From NCBI RefSeq assembly GCF_050908995.1, contig NC_135127.1:10682001-10746000 (forward strand): a stretch of DNA of 64,000 nt. Direction: 5' to 3'. The position numbers and the translations under genes are program-made. Of the stretch, positions 35,501 through 47,026 are shown piece by piece (within the stretch, counting starts at the first letter, position 1; each line of letters opens with the position of its first letter). Source of the stretch: Andrena cerasifolii (lineage: Eukaryota; Arthropoda; Insecta; Hymenoptera; Andrenidae). The notes beneath the pieces were generated by a model. The model had not been told where the DNA came from and made no database searches. It worked only from the letters and a program-made list of their open reading frames with translations.

Positions 35501-38500
35501 ATAAAACGTTCTGGTCGGATGGTGGTCGACCCTGGATCCATTAGGGACGAAGGAGACACTGGGGAAAATAACGACAGACCGGACTCATCGGTTTTCGTAG
35601 CCCTGCACCGAGAAACTTCTTAATGATCCAGCGTAGGAAGGGGCGGAGACAGTTTAGAGCAGTAACGCGAATTTCCTAAGAGGCATTAGCCGGAGCAATA
35701 AACGCCACGGAGGAATTAACTGCAAATCGCTGTGAAACTTCTTGAGGGAATAACTATTATCCGGGCCAGGGTATCGGTGTTCGCGCGATATAGATCGTCG
35801 TTCCCCGCGAAAGCAGCTATTAGATCTCCGAAAGTGCCCACCGTAAACTCCGCCACGATGATTGCTTCTGGTTACTTTGTTCGAGGGCGCAATTACTTAC
35901 TGGGAATCGTCCATACTTCGATTTAAAATACATCCAGCATCCACCATCGTTCACGAATCACTCCCCCAAGCGATGACAAAAGATGTCCCAAGATTATCAT
36001 TTGATCGTTAGCAGCAGCCATTCGACAGATGCAACCCACCCCGAGAAGCCATCAAACTACGCGCGGCTATCTGCAACGATCCACGTCTCAGCGATCCGTG
36101 CATCGCAATAAAAGATGAACCTCCCGGAGACCCTGGGTTCCTGGGCTCGCTAATTGGCGTGCGACGAATCGCGAACGATCAAGCGAAATTGCCGTTCGCG
36201 AGGAGAGAGGAGGGTTGCCCGGGCCAATTAACCGTCTGCGTTCCGAGGAAGACGCGGCTCTTAGGTAAACGCAAATAAGTGACTCGGGAATTTTCGAAGC
36301 TGCGAGGCACGAGTGCAGGCAGGTTGACGAGCAGAGAACCGAGCTATGACAGAAGGAAGACGGGGCTAAAGAGGCCGTAAACGAGCGTGGGCGGCCGCGG
36401 GAGGTGGGGGGTGGGTGGCGGCGAGTCGACGGGGCACGCGGGTTTACATTTAATTAATTAGACGTCTGGCGAGGTACGTAGGCTGAAAGGAAAAACGTGG
36501 ATGCGGCGCTGACAGTGAAACGCGTTTAAACGCGCGCTTCTTTCATCTCGCGGCGGGCTGACCGCTCGCGGTGAAAGGCTCGCGTGAAAGGACCGCCGAG
36601 CGCGTGTGCGCGAGCCCCCTGGAACTTGATACTCGCGGCTCCACCATCATGGAACTTTGTAATTTTGGTGGTTCAGTCGCCCGTTCGCGTTTTCGCTGTG
36701 TCTCTGCCGCGAGGGTGGCAATCTTTCCGCGTTAATATGAATTTCTGGCTGAGTAATCCAGACTGGCGAGACAAATATAATAATTGTCATATTCGACGAC
36801 TAAACTTTGGCGTATGAGTTAAAGGCATTCTGTTTGAAATAATATACTTCAACTATCACGAATTACCTACTCTTGATCACAAAGAACTTACAATTAACAA
36901 ATACGAACCTTGGGAATATTAGACCCTCTGAGAATTTCAAAGCTTTCTTCGTGAATGTAGACCGCTCTCGATTACAAGTTACAACGCGCCCCCCTGTAAT
37001 TATCGAAAAGGGGTAGGTACCCCGCGGGATATTTGGCAAAGCAGGGACCGTATCCGGCGAACGATCGCGGAGCTTCCTCCAGCGAGGGAAAAATTACAAA
37101 TTCAACCGGCTGCTGCTTGACCACGGTCCCTTTATCTGCACCCTCCACCCCCGCGGGGTAATTACTTACTCTGGCGCGCCTCCAAGCTCCATCCCGACCT
37201 CGTAAAACGCAAGCATCGGTGGCATCTCTTAATCCCATAAAGGGGTGAATCGCGGGCTATGGCTGGACAACCCCTTCGAGAGGGGCGGCATGGCCTCCAG
37301 GCCGTGTTTCGAGCCAGCCAGGGCCGCTACACGCGCGGCAACGCGGAACGAGCCGCTCATTATCATAAACGTAACTCACGAGCCGCTACTAAGGCCACCA
37401 TCGAATGCCTGGAACGTCGCCAAGTGTCGCGGAAACCGATAGGAGTTGGTATCTGGAGAGCGAGAGGGTGGAGGCACGAACTGGGTCTCCGAAGGTGTGA
37501 TTCTCGAGGCTCTGTCGCGTCTCAAGTCGAAAATGAGAGTCCGAGGTGGGGAGACGCCAAGGTCTGACCGATGGATTTTTTAAGGGTGCGTCGGGGTGAA
37601 TTCGAAACGACGGAGCTGGGGCGATATCCCTGTGCATCTTTTTTTCATACGACCTGGAGGATTTATGGGGCCCTCGGTGTTGGTGTGTTTGTGGGTCAAT
37701 TCAGTGGAGAGACTGTGGACTGTTAGACGAAGCAGTGGTGTCTTTATGGGCAACCATGGACGATTTACCCTGCAATTTTTTAGACTGATGAGTGAAAAAT
37801 AAATGTGAAGTCTGTGAGGAATATTTATGAATGAATTTTTATTTTTATCAGATCCTCCACCTTAGACGTAATATCCCAAATATCTATTTTCTTACAAAAG
37901 TAATTACTTACTTGTAACCAGGACAATTAAAACCCCCCATATTGGACAAAACGGTATGTGTAAGTTGTTCCATTGGCATCGAGCTATCGCAAGCGGACTT
38001 TTATGCAAATTTCGAGAGATATCGAGCATCAGAGTGCCCCACGAATTGAACCTCCGATGTAATCGTGCAAAATGGCCGTTCCACCCCATTCGATGTCGCT
38101 CGAATTTCCGGTCACATAGTGAAGCAACGACTTTTCCCGCGTATCTCTCGGCAATCTCGGCCATTAAAACGTAACTGGGTCATTAAGCGAGCCTCGTTCT
38201 TCGGCTCGTCGTCGCGCGATGAAGAAGGCGGCCTCCTTCCGCTGCTTTAAATGCGCCATAAAAACGTCCCCGATCCCGAAGGCGAGCTTCCTCGGTATAT
38301 TCTCCTACAGTTTCGCCCGCCAATCGTGGTCCTTAATCGACCGGCTTGACGGGGAGGTCGCGACGCAAATAACTCACCCCATTAGGGTCGATTCTTTAAA
38401 ATCAGAAGCTTCGCCTCGCCACCTCCGTTCGAGGAAAGTAATTGAATTCTCAATATCGAATCCTTGAACTTTGAGAGGTTGATACAATAAGAGGCTTCGC

Positions 38501-41254
38501 GATGGCATTCAGGGCGTTAATTTCTTGAAAGTTTCTTGCGTAACTATTTCTGATTTCCAATTTCAGTTCCTCAAATCTATCGAACTATAATTACTCCTAA
38601 ATATGCTTCCCTTTGTGCAAGTTAGAACGCTCTTCTGGTCCGGTTAGTCCCCGTTAAGCGCAGACGGAGTAATCCCCTCGAACTGGTTTCTACTTTCATC
38701 TTCCCAGTAAGCTTCGCGGGGATTAAAAGTCGCTGGAACGTCGTGTTCGATGTTCCACCGGGCAAATACGAGCCCCTTTGCGTGCCCCTTCGTGATCCAC
38801 CTCCTAAGATTTCTCCTGTGTCGCGAAGGAAACGTCCCGTCTGGCTAAATACCTCTGACGACGAAATTTTCCCGTAATTAGAGGGAAAACGTCCCCTTTG
38901 ATCTCCCCCGCAAGGAGAAGCACCGCGAACGAGCACGGAGATTGCCCTCGCGACGATCGATCGAAATAATTGCGCCGCCAAAATTTCCATAACGCGATGG
39001 AGCAGGTGATCCGGCATTTTCCAACACTTTAACCATCACCCACGACAACTCGCGGAGAAATAAAATGTCAAGCATCGCGCAGACACATCTTCCATCAGAT
39101 CAATTCTTACATCGCGCTAATCCAACGAGGCAGATTCAACTCGAACGCTTCAACCCTTCATGCCTGACGGAGATTTCACCTGAAAGCCTTCCGCATCCGA
39201 AAGTTAATCGACGCTGAAACCCGAGTGGCGACTTTAAGGGGCATCGCAGATCGATTTCGACGGGAGTAATCGTAAAGAATGCCACCAGAGGAGAACGGAC
39301 CTGTCTGGGGTGGCGAGGGAGGCTGTACAAGGGCGAGGGGTGCCTCGACAACTGCGCGTTTCACCTGATAAACGTAACTTCTGATACACGCCCCCTCCTA
39401 CACCCTCGTTCTGTAAGCTCGGCAAGTTTTTCATGATCCTCGCAGCCCCTCGGATTTCCATCCCCCGTTGCGTCACGGCACCCTCGCGCCACGGTCCATT
39501 CGCGACCTCCTTAATTCAGGGATCGAATAAGAATTCATTAGAGAGCGCGCCGGGAGAGGGGCCCGTTCGTTTCTGCCTCGAAGATCGTTCGGGGGTTTTA
39601 AAGAAATTAAAAGTTTACTTCCTTCGCCGCATGGCCACGCAACAACGCGAAGTAGGGGTTGGAGTCCGCGGGAATCGAACTCGAGCTCAGCGAGTGGAAC
39701 TTTCCTCTAATTACTCGGGGATGCTGGGAGGAATTGGAAGCTCGCGAAATTGATTCAACGAGCAGCTTCGTCAACTTGCTGGATTTGAAACTGGTCATCG
39801 GTGAATTTCTGGGAGGAGGTTCGAGGCTCTTGAAGCAGGGTGATCTCTGGGAATGGGGATGATCGTTGATACTATTCATACAATAATTTGTAGTCTGAAT
39901 TTAAGTTTGGAAAAGAAAATGACACAGTAGAATTGATTTTACGAGGGTTCAAGCGGAACTGTACAGGGGTTTGTTTACCTCAGCTTTCTTATTTACCACT
40001 TTCATTTTAAATCTCCAAATAAAGATCCAAGGATTCATCAAACACTCAATGAACAAACATGCTAATCGCAATATCTAATATTATCATGCATCATGCACTC
40101 CAAAACATCATGCAACCGATCCAACAAGATTCCCATTGCTAAAACAGTTCATTAACCCTGCAGCGATCTATCGATTGGCTCCTTTTGCTTCCCCTAAGTG
40201 TTCCACTTTCGTTCCACCCTTAGAGGACAAATATTTTCTTGCAATATCTCCAAGTCGACAGACAGCGCGGCGTTCCTTTGAAAGCTCGTGAAATTCAGTA
40301 GAAACGGTCCACGACCCGTCAGACACAAGATATCCTTCGACGTACGCCGCTGGATGTTGCCAGCGGCAATACCGCTAATACGTTTCTCGAGGTATCGCCC
40401 CACCAACCTCCGTATTAAGTAGGTAGCGAGCTTTTTGCGCGTCTGCCGTCGAGGCTTTTCGCCGGAGATCAAAGTCGGATGCCCCTTGGTTTCGTTATTC
40501 ACCCTCATTTCCAGTGTGGCCTTTGCGAGCGCGAGCTAACCACCGAAAAGTCCACCGCGCGCGCCTGCCTGGCCAAAAAATCGAACCCGAGACCTCGGAA
40601 AACACATTTCGAAAGGGTTGATAACGTTACGCTCTGGGAAACATGATTATTTTACAGCGAAGGAGGGGAGGTTTCCTGGGAATTACTGTTTCACTAGGAA
40701 CGCTCTTTAAATTGGAACAGGTTGCAAAAGAAGATTCATTTTTGTCAGGGAAACTCTGGAGAATCTCTTCTTTGACTTCTAGACCCCTGAATTTTAATTA
40801 ATTGACCCAGCACCTTAATCTATGATCCTGATATGTTCAAGTGCAGTGATTCCAGAATTCAGTTTCACTGTTATCTTCTTCTACCTTCGACAGTTTGGTA
40901 TGACACGATTTTTGTACATTAACTTAAATTTTCAGGAATTTATTGCGACGAAAATAATTACAGTAATGGAATAAAACTTTTTCCTATTTATTCAACTACA
41001 TTTCTACCGCAAATAAAAGATATAAAAGTAATAAAATTATTGCTTTGCAAATGCTTTTGAAAGTGGTTTTTGTGGCATGTTTAAAAATCCATGCCTCGCT
41101 CGTGCAGGCGATTTCAGCTGTTAGACTTTTGGGAAAAACGCGATCAAAGTTTTCATCTATTGAGCCCGAGCCTCTGCCCTCTCTACAAAATGCCTGTGTA
41201 GAAGCTAAACTAATCGGATTTTTTCCATGAGAATTTAACAGTACATTCTTGAGG
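32591..41254. other. No supported gene; two weak minus-strand frames noted
   Basis: Long mixed region. AT-rich pockets at 33128-33322 and 33955-34191 carry minus-strand open frames of 64 and 78 codons with protein-like composition but no recognised family. CpG-rich DNA at about 36360-36740 could be a promoter but has no exon next to it. A G/T-rich stretch lies at about 37570-37800. The other open frames overlap on both strands and look fortuitous. Confidence 0.35.
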
Positions 41255-41307
41255 ATATGTAGTTTCGAAAAATGTTTTAAAAAAAATTGATTTTTTTGAC
41301 CCCTTAA
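41255..41307. mobile_element. Possible right end of a TTAAGGGG-type element
   Basis: Read on the minus strand this is TTAAGGGGTCAAAAAAATCA followed by AT-rich DNA, the same first bases as the right end of the element at 5729-6452 (TTAAGGGGTCATT). I could not find a matching left end upstream, so it may be truncated or fortuitous. Confidence 0.3.
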
Positions 41308-41735
41308 ATAGTAAAATATTTCGAAGGAATGTGAAGGAGCGGGAGACTTCGAAGAATTTTTGAAGGCTCTCGTCTCTCGTTTGATTTCAAGCACAATATC
41401 AATGTTCGTAGCAAGTATCGTTCATAATGTACATGAGCAGACGAAGTTGGCCCGCCTTATCGAGCCGTGAATTTTTTACACGGGACTCGATTAATCCTGT
41501 TATCGCGCCGACGGCCCTCGAGTTACACGGGGCCATGGAAACTTTCGCAATTAACCCGGGGAGACCTTTTTACCAAGAACGAAATGAACGATCGCGATTA
41601 TGAAGTTGCTCCTTTCCACGGAGAAATTGAATCCCCCCGTTCTCGGGCGAATGTTGCGCAGGACGAGCCAAGTTCTACTTGCGTCGCGAGCTGACCTGAA
41701 ACGTCTCTATTTCAGCATCGGTACAGGCAGTGCTT
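41308..41735. other. 3' flank of the protease gene
   Basis: Sequence downstream of the protease stop codon on the minus strand, presumably containing the 3' untranslated region. I see no canonical AATAAA (TTTATT on the plus strand) here, so the transcript end cannot be placed. Confidence 0.4.
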
Positions 41736-44100
41736 TCAAATCGTATTAAGCAAATGAATGAGAAGGCAAAGAGGTAGGAAAACGGTGGCCAGCACCTTCT
41801 CAGCACTGGATTCCTGAGCAGTGGATCCCTGAACAGTGGATCCCTGAACAGTGGGTCCCTCAGCATCGGATCCCTCAGTCGTTTCGTCATCCGCGGTCTT
41901 CGTGTTCTGGAGTATCCAGTCCCTGAAGAAGTACACGTCCGAGTAGACGCCCGGGAAGCCAGGAACTGCGCAGCCCTCCCCACCGGAAACCACGCCTGAT
42001 AACACCCCATTGCAGACCATGCCACCGCCAGAGTCACCCTGCAAGATGTTGGACATTGGAATTCATTGAGCCTCGAATCTTTGTTATGCTTCGTCGAGTT
42101 GAAATGATGAAAATGCGGATGGAAAAGAAGCTGAGCAACTGAACTGATTGCGGCGTAGAGAAACTTCGATAGCGATAAGCCACCGACACTTTGGATAGAA
42201 GCTTCTTGGAAAAGACTCTCCACGGAAGTTAATCGATCGATAAACTATGATTGGAAAACTCTCTTTCCTTGTTCTATCGTATATCGACGAGTTACTTGAA
42301 TTTCGCTATTCCGCCTTCTTGAAATTCTAACCTGGCAAGCATCCTTCATGCCCTCAATGTACCCAGCGCAGAACATCCCCGGCGGCAGGTCCGTTATGTT
42401 CTCCAGGAGCTTGAGGCAAACATCACGTTCCACGATGGGGAGGTCCACGTACATGAGGTCGTTGCTCACCACGGGGAAGTCCTGGACAGAGGAGACTCAA
42501 ACGTGAGCCAGAAAGGGAAAGATTCTTTTACCTACGGTATTCGGAGCTCCCGGAATATGAAGCCAAGCCTCGAGGACCCGCCACGCTAGGAACGTAAGCG
42601 GAGTATCGAGAGCTTGGAAACGGATCGAGTATAGAATTATCGTGAAAACTCACGCTCGATGGATAACCCCACCCAGCCACCTGGCAGATCGAATTCGGCG
42701 CCAGAGTCTTCGTGGAAAGGGGCGCGACGGCAATCTCTGGCGTGAGCTTCAACGGTTCCTTGAGCTGCAGCGAAAAACTTCATGAAAACTTAAGCCATGA
42801 GAAGTGCGCGTAAGTGAAGCGGATCGTACAGTGAGAATGGCGATGTCATTCTGCAAAGTAGAGGTGTTGAAATCGGGGTGAATGGTAATCGCGTCCACGC
42901 CCTTTCTTTGGCCAGTCGCAGTCTGTTGGTTGAGCTGCAGCTCCCCAGCGACCACCATAACCGTCCAGGGCTGTATGCGGCCGCCATTTCTATGCCATAG
43001 GGGATTTAATTGTACATAGGAAATGGTGGATGCTAAGTGTCATCGCGAAAGAATTTCGGTGGACTCGTTAACGTCAGTTTCGAGGACATTAAGCGACTCC
43101 CTTTGTCGCATTCTCTTGGACACCCCGGAGTTTCTGAATGGTACTTATTTTCTTCGGCAGCGATGCTTAAGTTTCGCCCTCTTTCGGTCTAACTGGTGAC
43201 GAAGGAATTTTAATATACTCGTGGAAATTAATTTGGGTGGCATTCCGTGTCATCTTTGATCCCATTTTTGGGGGAGCCTGTTATTTAATTATTCACACAG
43301 TGCACTTCTATTAATACTGTTATAAGTAATATTAAACGAATCTCCCTGTGGATCGCAACAGAGAAAAACAGAATACCACAGATTTTCCACAAAGACGATT
43401 AAAGCATATTATTCTGAAAATACACTCACAGGAACATGCAGTGCGCCGCAGTGACGACGTAGTACTTGTTGATCAAGGATCCCCCGCAGAAGTGTCTTGA
43501 ATTGTAGCTACGCCTCAGAGACACCTGAACACATTGGCAAGAAATCAAGCGGTTTATTTTCGAACATCACGAATCGTCTAACACCGTTTCGCAAGACTCA
43601 GGAAAAAACGTGACGAGTATCATCACGCATAGAAGGTACCTGATAAGGGAACTGCCTCGAAGCTGCCTTCGTCCCGTTGACTATACGACCGATCAGCCCA
43701 TATTTCGCCCATTCTACCTGTTCCTCGAAGGTCAGGCTAATCTGTGACTCCCCTGAAACACAACAAACACCATTGATAAACCATAAATACCCATTTCATT
43801 TCGGTGACTAGACCTAGAGTAAGGAAGAACAGATTAAGTCTATGTTAGATCGAAGGTCCAGGCTCGTAGCATAATTTAATAACCAACCATTTGATTATAG
43901 CGTAAGGAGCCGATTTCACCGATTCCATCGACGCGATATAATTGACGTCACCGATTTCAACAGCGCAGACATCAACCTTATCGATAGGCTTGCAAATCGT
44001 CAAGCAATTCCGGATACTCTCCTACGAAATTTCACTCACCCTGGACGAGGTTCAGGCTAGCAAGAACTGCTACCACGATCGCGAAAGGAACCAGCCTCAT
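41736..44100 (-). CDS. Trypsin-like serine protease with repeat tail and hydrophobic C-terminus
   Basis: Seven minus-strand coding exons: 44100-44040, 43752-43640, 43524-43430, 42989-42830, 42764-42654, 42481-42332, 42038-41736. All introns are GT-AG (287, 115, 440, 65, 172 and 293 bp), and the exons sum to 993 bases, 330 residues plus stop. Residues 1 to about 19 are a signal peptide; the short propeptide ends at the R43/I44 activation site (RIVNG). The S1 domain has H86 (TAAHC), D138 (NDIAIL) and S233 (GDSGG). Asp227 sits at the S1-pocket 189 position with Gly at 216 and 226, so cleavage after Arg/Lys is expected. Cysteines fit four disulfides (42-58, 136-201, 168-182, 191-220 numbering). 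Trp215 is replaced by Gly (VSGGEGC). Sequons are at N46, N131 and N208. The domain ends near W271-I272. A 59-residue tail follows, with five 5-residue repeats (286-310) and hydrophobic residues 312-330, suggesting a GPI signal or membrane anchor. Family and splice sites are well supported; the biological role (digestive or other) is not. Confidence 0.93.
41799..41873 (-). repeat. In-frame 15-bp tandem repeat in the protease tail (5 copies)
   Basis: Five consecutive 15-bp units encode GSDAE, GPTVQ, GSTVQ, GSTAQ and ESSAE (residues 286-310). The 15-bp period keeps the reading frame, so copy-number change alters only linker length. Ser/Thr-rich repeats before a hydrophobic end are typical of a stalk, possibly O-glycosylated. 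That role is inference. Confidence 0.85.
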
Positions 44101-44320
44101 CTTCCCTTCGCTGTCAGTAGTTATGCTAATCGAATCTTCCCCGATCAGTTCCCCTTTCACGGCACTCCGTCAACGTACTCCACTACTTTAATGCCGCCGC
44201 CTGCTACCCAACTGCGACTAACCGCGATCGGACTACAATGGATAGAAAGGCTCGTTATCAGAGAGGCACGATCAACATTTATCTCGCGACGATATCGGTT
44301 ATCGCTGACTATCTATCGTT
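44101..44320 (-). promoter_or_regulatory. Protease 5' flank with clustered GATA motifs
   Basis: Immediately upstream of the start codon on the minus strand. GATA cores (TATC on the plus strand) occur near 44241 (GATAG), 44256-44259, 44280-44283, 44291-44296 (GATATC, both strands), 44300-44303 and 44309-44316 (CTATCTATC). GATA factors are known activators of gut protease genes in insects, so this density fits midgut expression. No clear TATA box, so the transcription start is not placed. Confidence 0.35.
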
Positions 44321-44864
44321 AATTGAATGGCAGCTACTTGCTGCTGCATTATATCTGTCCGCCGATTGATTCACAATCGAGGAAAAAACGATCCGCGAGC
44401 TTCCTTAGCACGTTTCGCGAGTTCAAGTTCGAGGGAGGACCTTGAGGGCGACGTAGAATGATATACGGGGTTTCTTCATGGAAGGAGTTCAATTAAAGAC
44501 AGCAGTGTCAATAGCTTCTAAAGTCCAGGAGAAGGCCTTCTAGTGTTACTAAGAATCGCGTTGATTAGATTTCCGCGATACCTGCAACGATTGCAGAACG
44601 ATGATACAGGAATTTGAATCGAGTGGATTACTTAAAAGCCTTTCGCGGTTCGCCTGGAGAAGTCTCGATCGAGACAATCTGGTAGCAAGGCGATAAGGCA
44701 GAACGGTGGCCATAATGGAGCATCGATCGAGGAGCGATCTGTCCGATAATGATCAACGATTTCTGTTTTGATTCTTTATCACCGCGTTGGGAAACTGCCG
44801 CTTGTAACCCGGTTACTCCACAATCACAGCGACGTAGGAAGCTTCCAGATTTCAAAACTCTACA
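44321..44864. other. No gene seen
   Basis: Intergenic DNA between the protease 5' flank and the dispersed repeat; nothing recognised. Confidence 0.4.
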
Positions 44865-45034
44865 TTAAGGGGGTATACCCGTTTGAACGCTCCGAAAATG
44901 TGTACACATTGTGGATTTTTTTACAAGTCAACAGCTCGATGAAGATTTTCCGTTTTTATATTATGTTTACATAGTATTATGAACTACTTAAAAAAAAAGT
45001 TTCAGTTAAAACACTACTGTTTTTGGGAAGTTAT
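44865..45034 (+). mobile_element. Dispersed repeat, second copy (TTAAGGGGGTATACCCG end)
   Basis: Starts TTAAGGGGGTATACCCGTTT and matches 19582-19750 in the same orientation with scattered substitutions. The AT-rich sequence continuing to about 45560 (no gene, several A/T runs) may be the remainder of the same element, but there is no second copy here to prove it and no matching right terminus is visible. Confidence 0.72.
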
Positions 45035-46530
45035 GGGTACATATCCGAAACTCTCTCGATTTTAGACGGCTAAACGGTGTGCCTGAAAAGAGCTGTATGT
45101 CCTGTCTGAAATCAAAAACAGTAAAATCTTCTTATAAAGAATGTCAATAGCTATCGTTCAACGGGGCCGATTTTGAAAATTTTGAAAAATAAAGAAATGG
45201 TGAGAGATCAAAGGTAAAGTTAGATTTTTCTAAGAGAAAAGTCCACGTTTTTTCTTTAAAAATAATAAACGGGGAATCGGAATAAAAAAGGGGGTCGTAG
45301 ATCGATGTGAAATCTTATTAAGATTCTGCATGCAAAATTGGAAATGAATTGGTTGAACGTAGCGCGAGTTTTTGGGGCCACCGTAATGAAAAATGTAGTT
45401 CCGCTGAGATCGGTCGAGCCGCCGCTCCGTGTTACCTGGGTTGTTCCACTCAAATGCCTATAACTTCGTCAATCTTCCGAATTTTTACATCGGATTTGAT
45501 TTATAATATTTCTAAAACATGAATCTACGAAAATGTGTAAAAAATCTGATTTTTGCCCACCAGTACAATTAACAATCGACCTACCAAATTCTGACAACAA
45601 TTTTCTGTAAACAACCACCTTTGTAATACCAGTCGCCTCATCTACAACCCTCCACGGTCCCCGAAAGGTTCCCCAGCCTTCTCAACCCTGCAACCTTTCC
45701 TCGAATCGATAAAGAAAACGCACGGACCGTAAACAACCCCCCGTACAATATCCCCTGCCGCTCCGTTTTCCACCGAGCTGCCTCCGCGCCAGCAAACACC
45801 AATCCCACCGAGCAAATTCTCGTCTTCGCGTCCTCGAACATGTTTCGAGGTTTCCCGTGCAGGATCGCGGCGAACCCCCGGCTGTCCGGTTCCTCGGAGG
45901 CTGCAGACACGCCTCCCCATGGATGACTCGATCCTGCTGCCGGTTAATTATCATCGGACCGGTGCTCCCGATGGATCGAACTCGCGACTCCCTCGCGCTA
46001 GACAACGAACGGCCCGAGGCTCTCGACTGGTCTCTGTTGGCCGCGCGGAGATTGTACACAGGGGTTGCGCGGGCTTGTACGGGGTTGTACTGCCGCGGGG
46101 ATGGGTAATGGTGGCTCCTATCAGCTCTGTACACTCTCTCCTCGCCGCCCCCTCGCGCCACCGCGCTGGAGGCCCTCGAAAACCCCGTCAGAAGCAACGA
46201 TATTCCAGTGAGTTACATCGATGGCACCTGAAACGCGGCCGCCCCCTCCGGACCCCCGACCGACCACTTTGCATATTGGATACTCGTTCGCTTTCGCTAT
46301 TTCGTGTCTTCGATGAACGCGCACGATGGACTGATGATTTCTAGGCTGGTGCTCGCTTGGATTTGTCGTTTGGATAAGTTCGACGAGGTGGGTCCGTGGA
46401 ATTGGGGAAAAAGCTGGATTCTAATGTCTTTGGGTGGAGGCTTGATGCATCGATAGCGCTCGGGGTAGGTCTAAGTTCGGTTGGATTTGTATGAAATTGT
46501 TAGTGGTCTTAGAGAATTTTTCTAAAGAGA
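45035..46530. other. No gene seen
   Basis: The first 500 bp are AT-rich and may belong to the preceding element. From about 45640 to 46280 the DNA is GC-rich, and open frames on both strands (up to 171 codons) arise from stop-poor composition; none shows a recognisable domain. Confidence 0.4.
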
Positions 46531-47026
46531 AACTAGCGGACAAAAAAGTTACCACTTTTTCGGTTTGTTCTTCTTTTATTTTCTTAGCATACATTTGAGA
46601 CTGTGGTATGTTTAATATGCATATTCTGATGGAGAATTTGAAGCTGTACAAAACCCAGTTAAAGTTGAATTTACTTAACTGACAAACAAAAGTGTTATAT
46701 TTTGGGACCAACAAAGAAGTTACCACGTTTAGTAACTTCTTAGGTTGTCCTAAAAGCAAAAGGTGCTCCCACAAAATATTAGACTTTTTAATAATGTTCA
46801 AAAGTGGTAACTTTTTGTTGGCTTTAAAAGTGTGTAGTGTTGTTTAATGTTCTGCAGGGTTTTTGTTTCTTAGTTAAATAAATTCAACTGTAATTGGGTT
46901 TCATGCAGCTTTTAATTATTTTTTCAGAATATGTATATTAGACATATACTGCAGTTTTGAGGTGATATTGAAAAGTAATAGAAATAAGGTGGTTCGAAAA
47001 AGTGGTAACTTTTTTGTCCGCTACTG
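46531..47026. mobile_element. Palindromic TA-flanked element, copy B (about 496 bp)
   Basis: Collinear with 24125-24613 over its whole length. The right end is intact (complement of CAGTAGCGGACAAAAAAG, then TA at 47027-47028). The left end reads AACTAGCGGACAAAAAAG, so the first bases and TA flank have decayed. The inner pair of GTTACCAC motifs is also present. An insertion or replacement near 46740-46790 distinguishes it from copy A. A 126-codon minus-strand frame (46421-46801) enters the element but is not shared with copy A, so it is not a conserved gene. Confidence 0.85.

Noticed and set aside
39664..39690. Reverse-strand B-box-like word (complement of GGGAATCGAACTC)
   Set aside because: Flanking bases cannot form a T-arm or cloverleaf.
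41675..42223. 182-codon minus frame overlapping the last protease exon
   Set aside because: It is in a different phase from the spliced protease; the real frame has the GDSGG motif and tail.
41736..44100. Second protease gene in a cluster
   Set aside because: I looked for further GDSGG- and AAHC-encoding segments on both strands and saw none outside this gene.
43942..44322. 126-codon plus-strand frame opposite protease exon 1 and its promoter
   Set aside because: It lies antisense to a well-supported exon and to the GATA-rich flank, and has no independent support.
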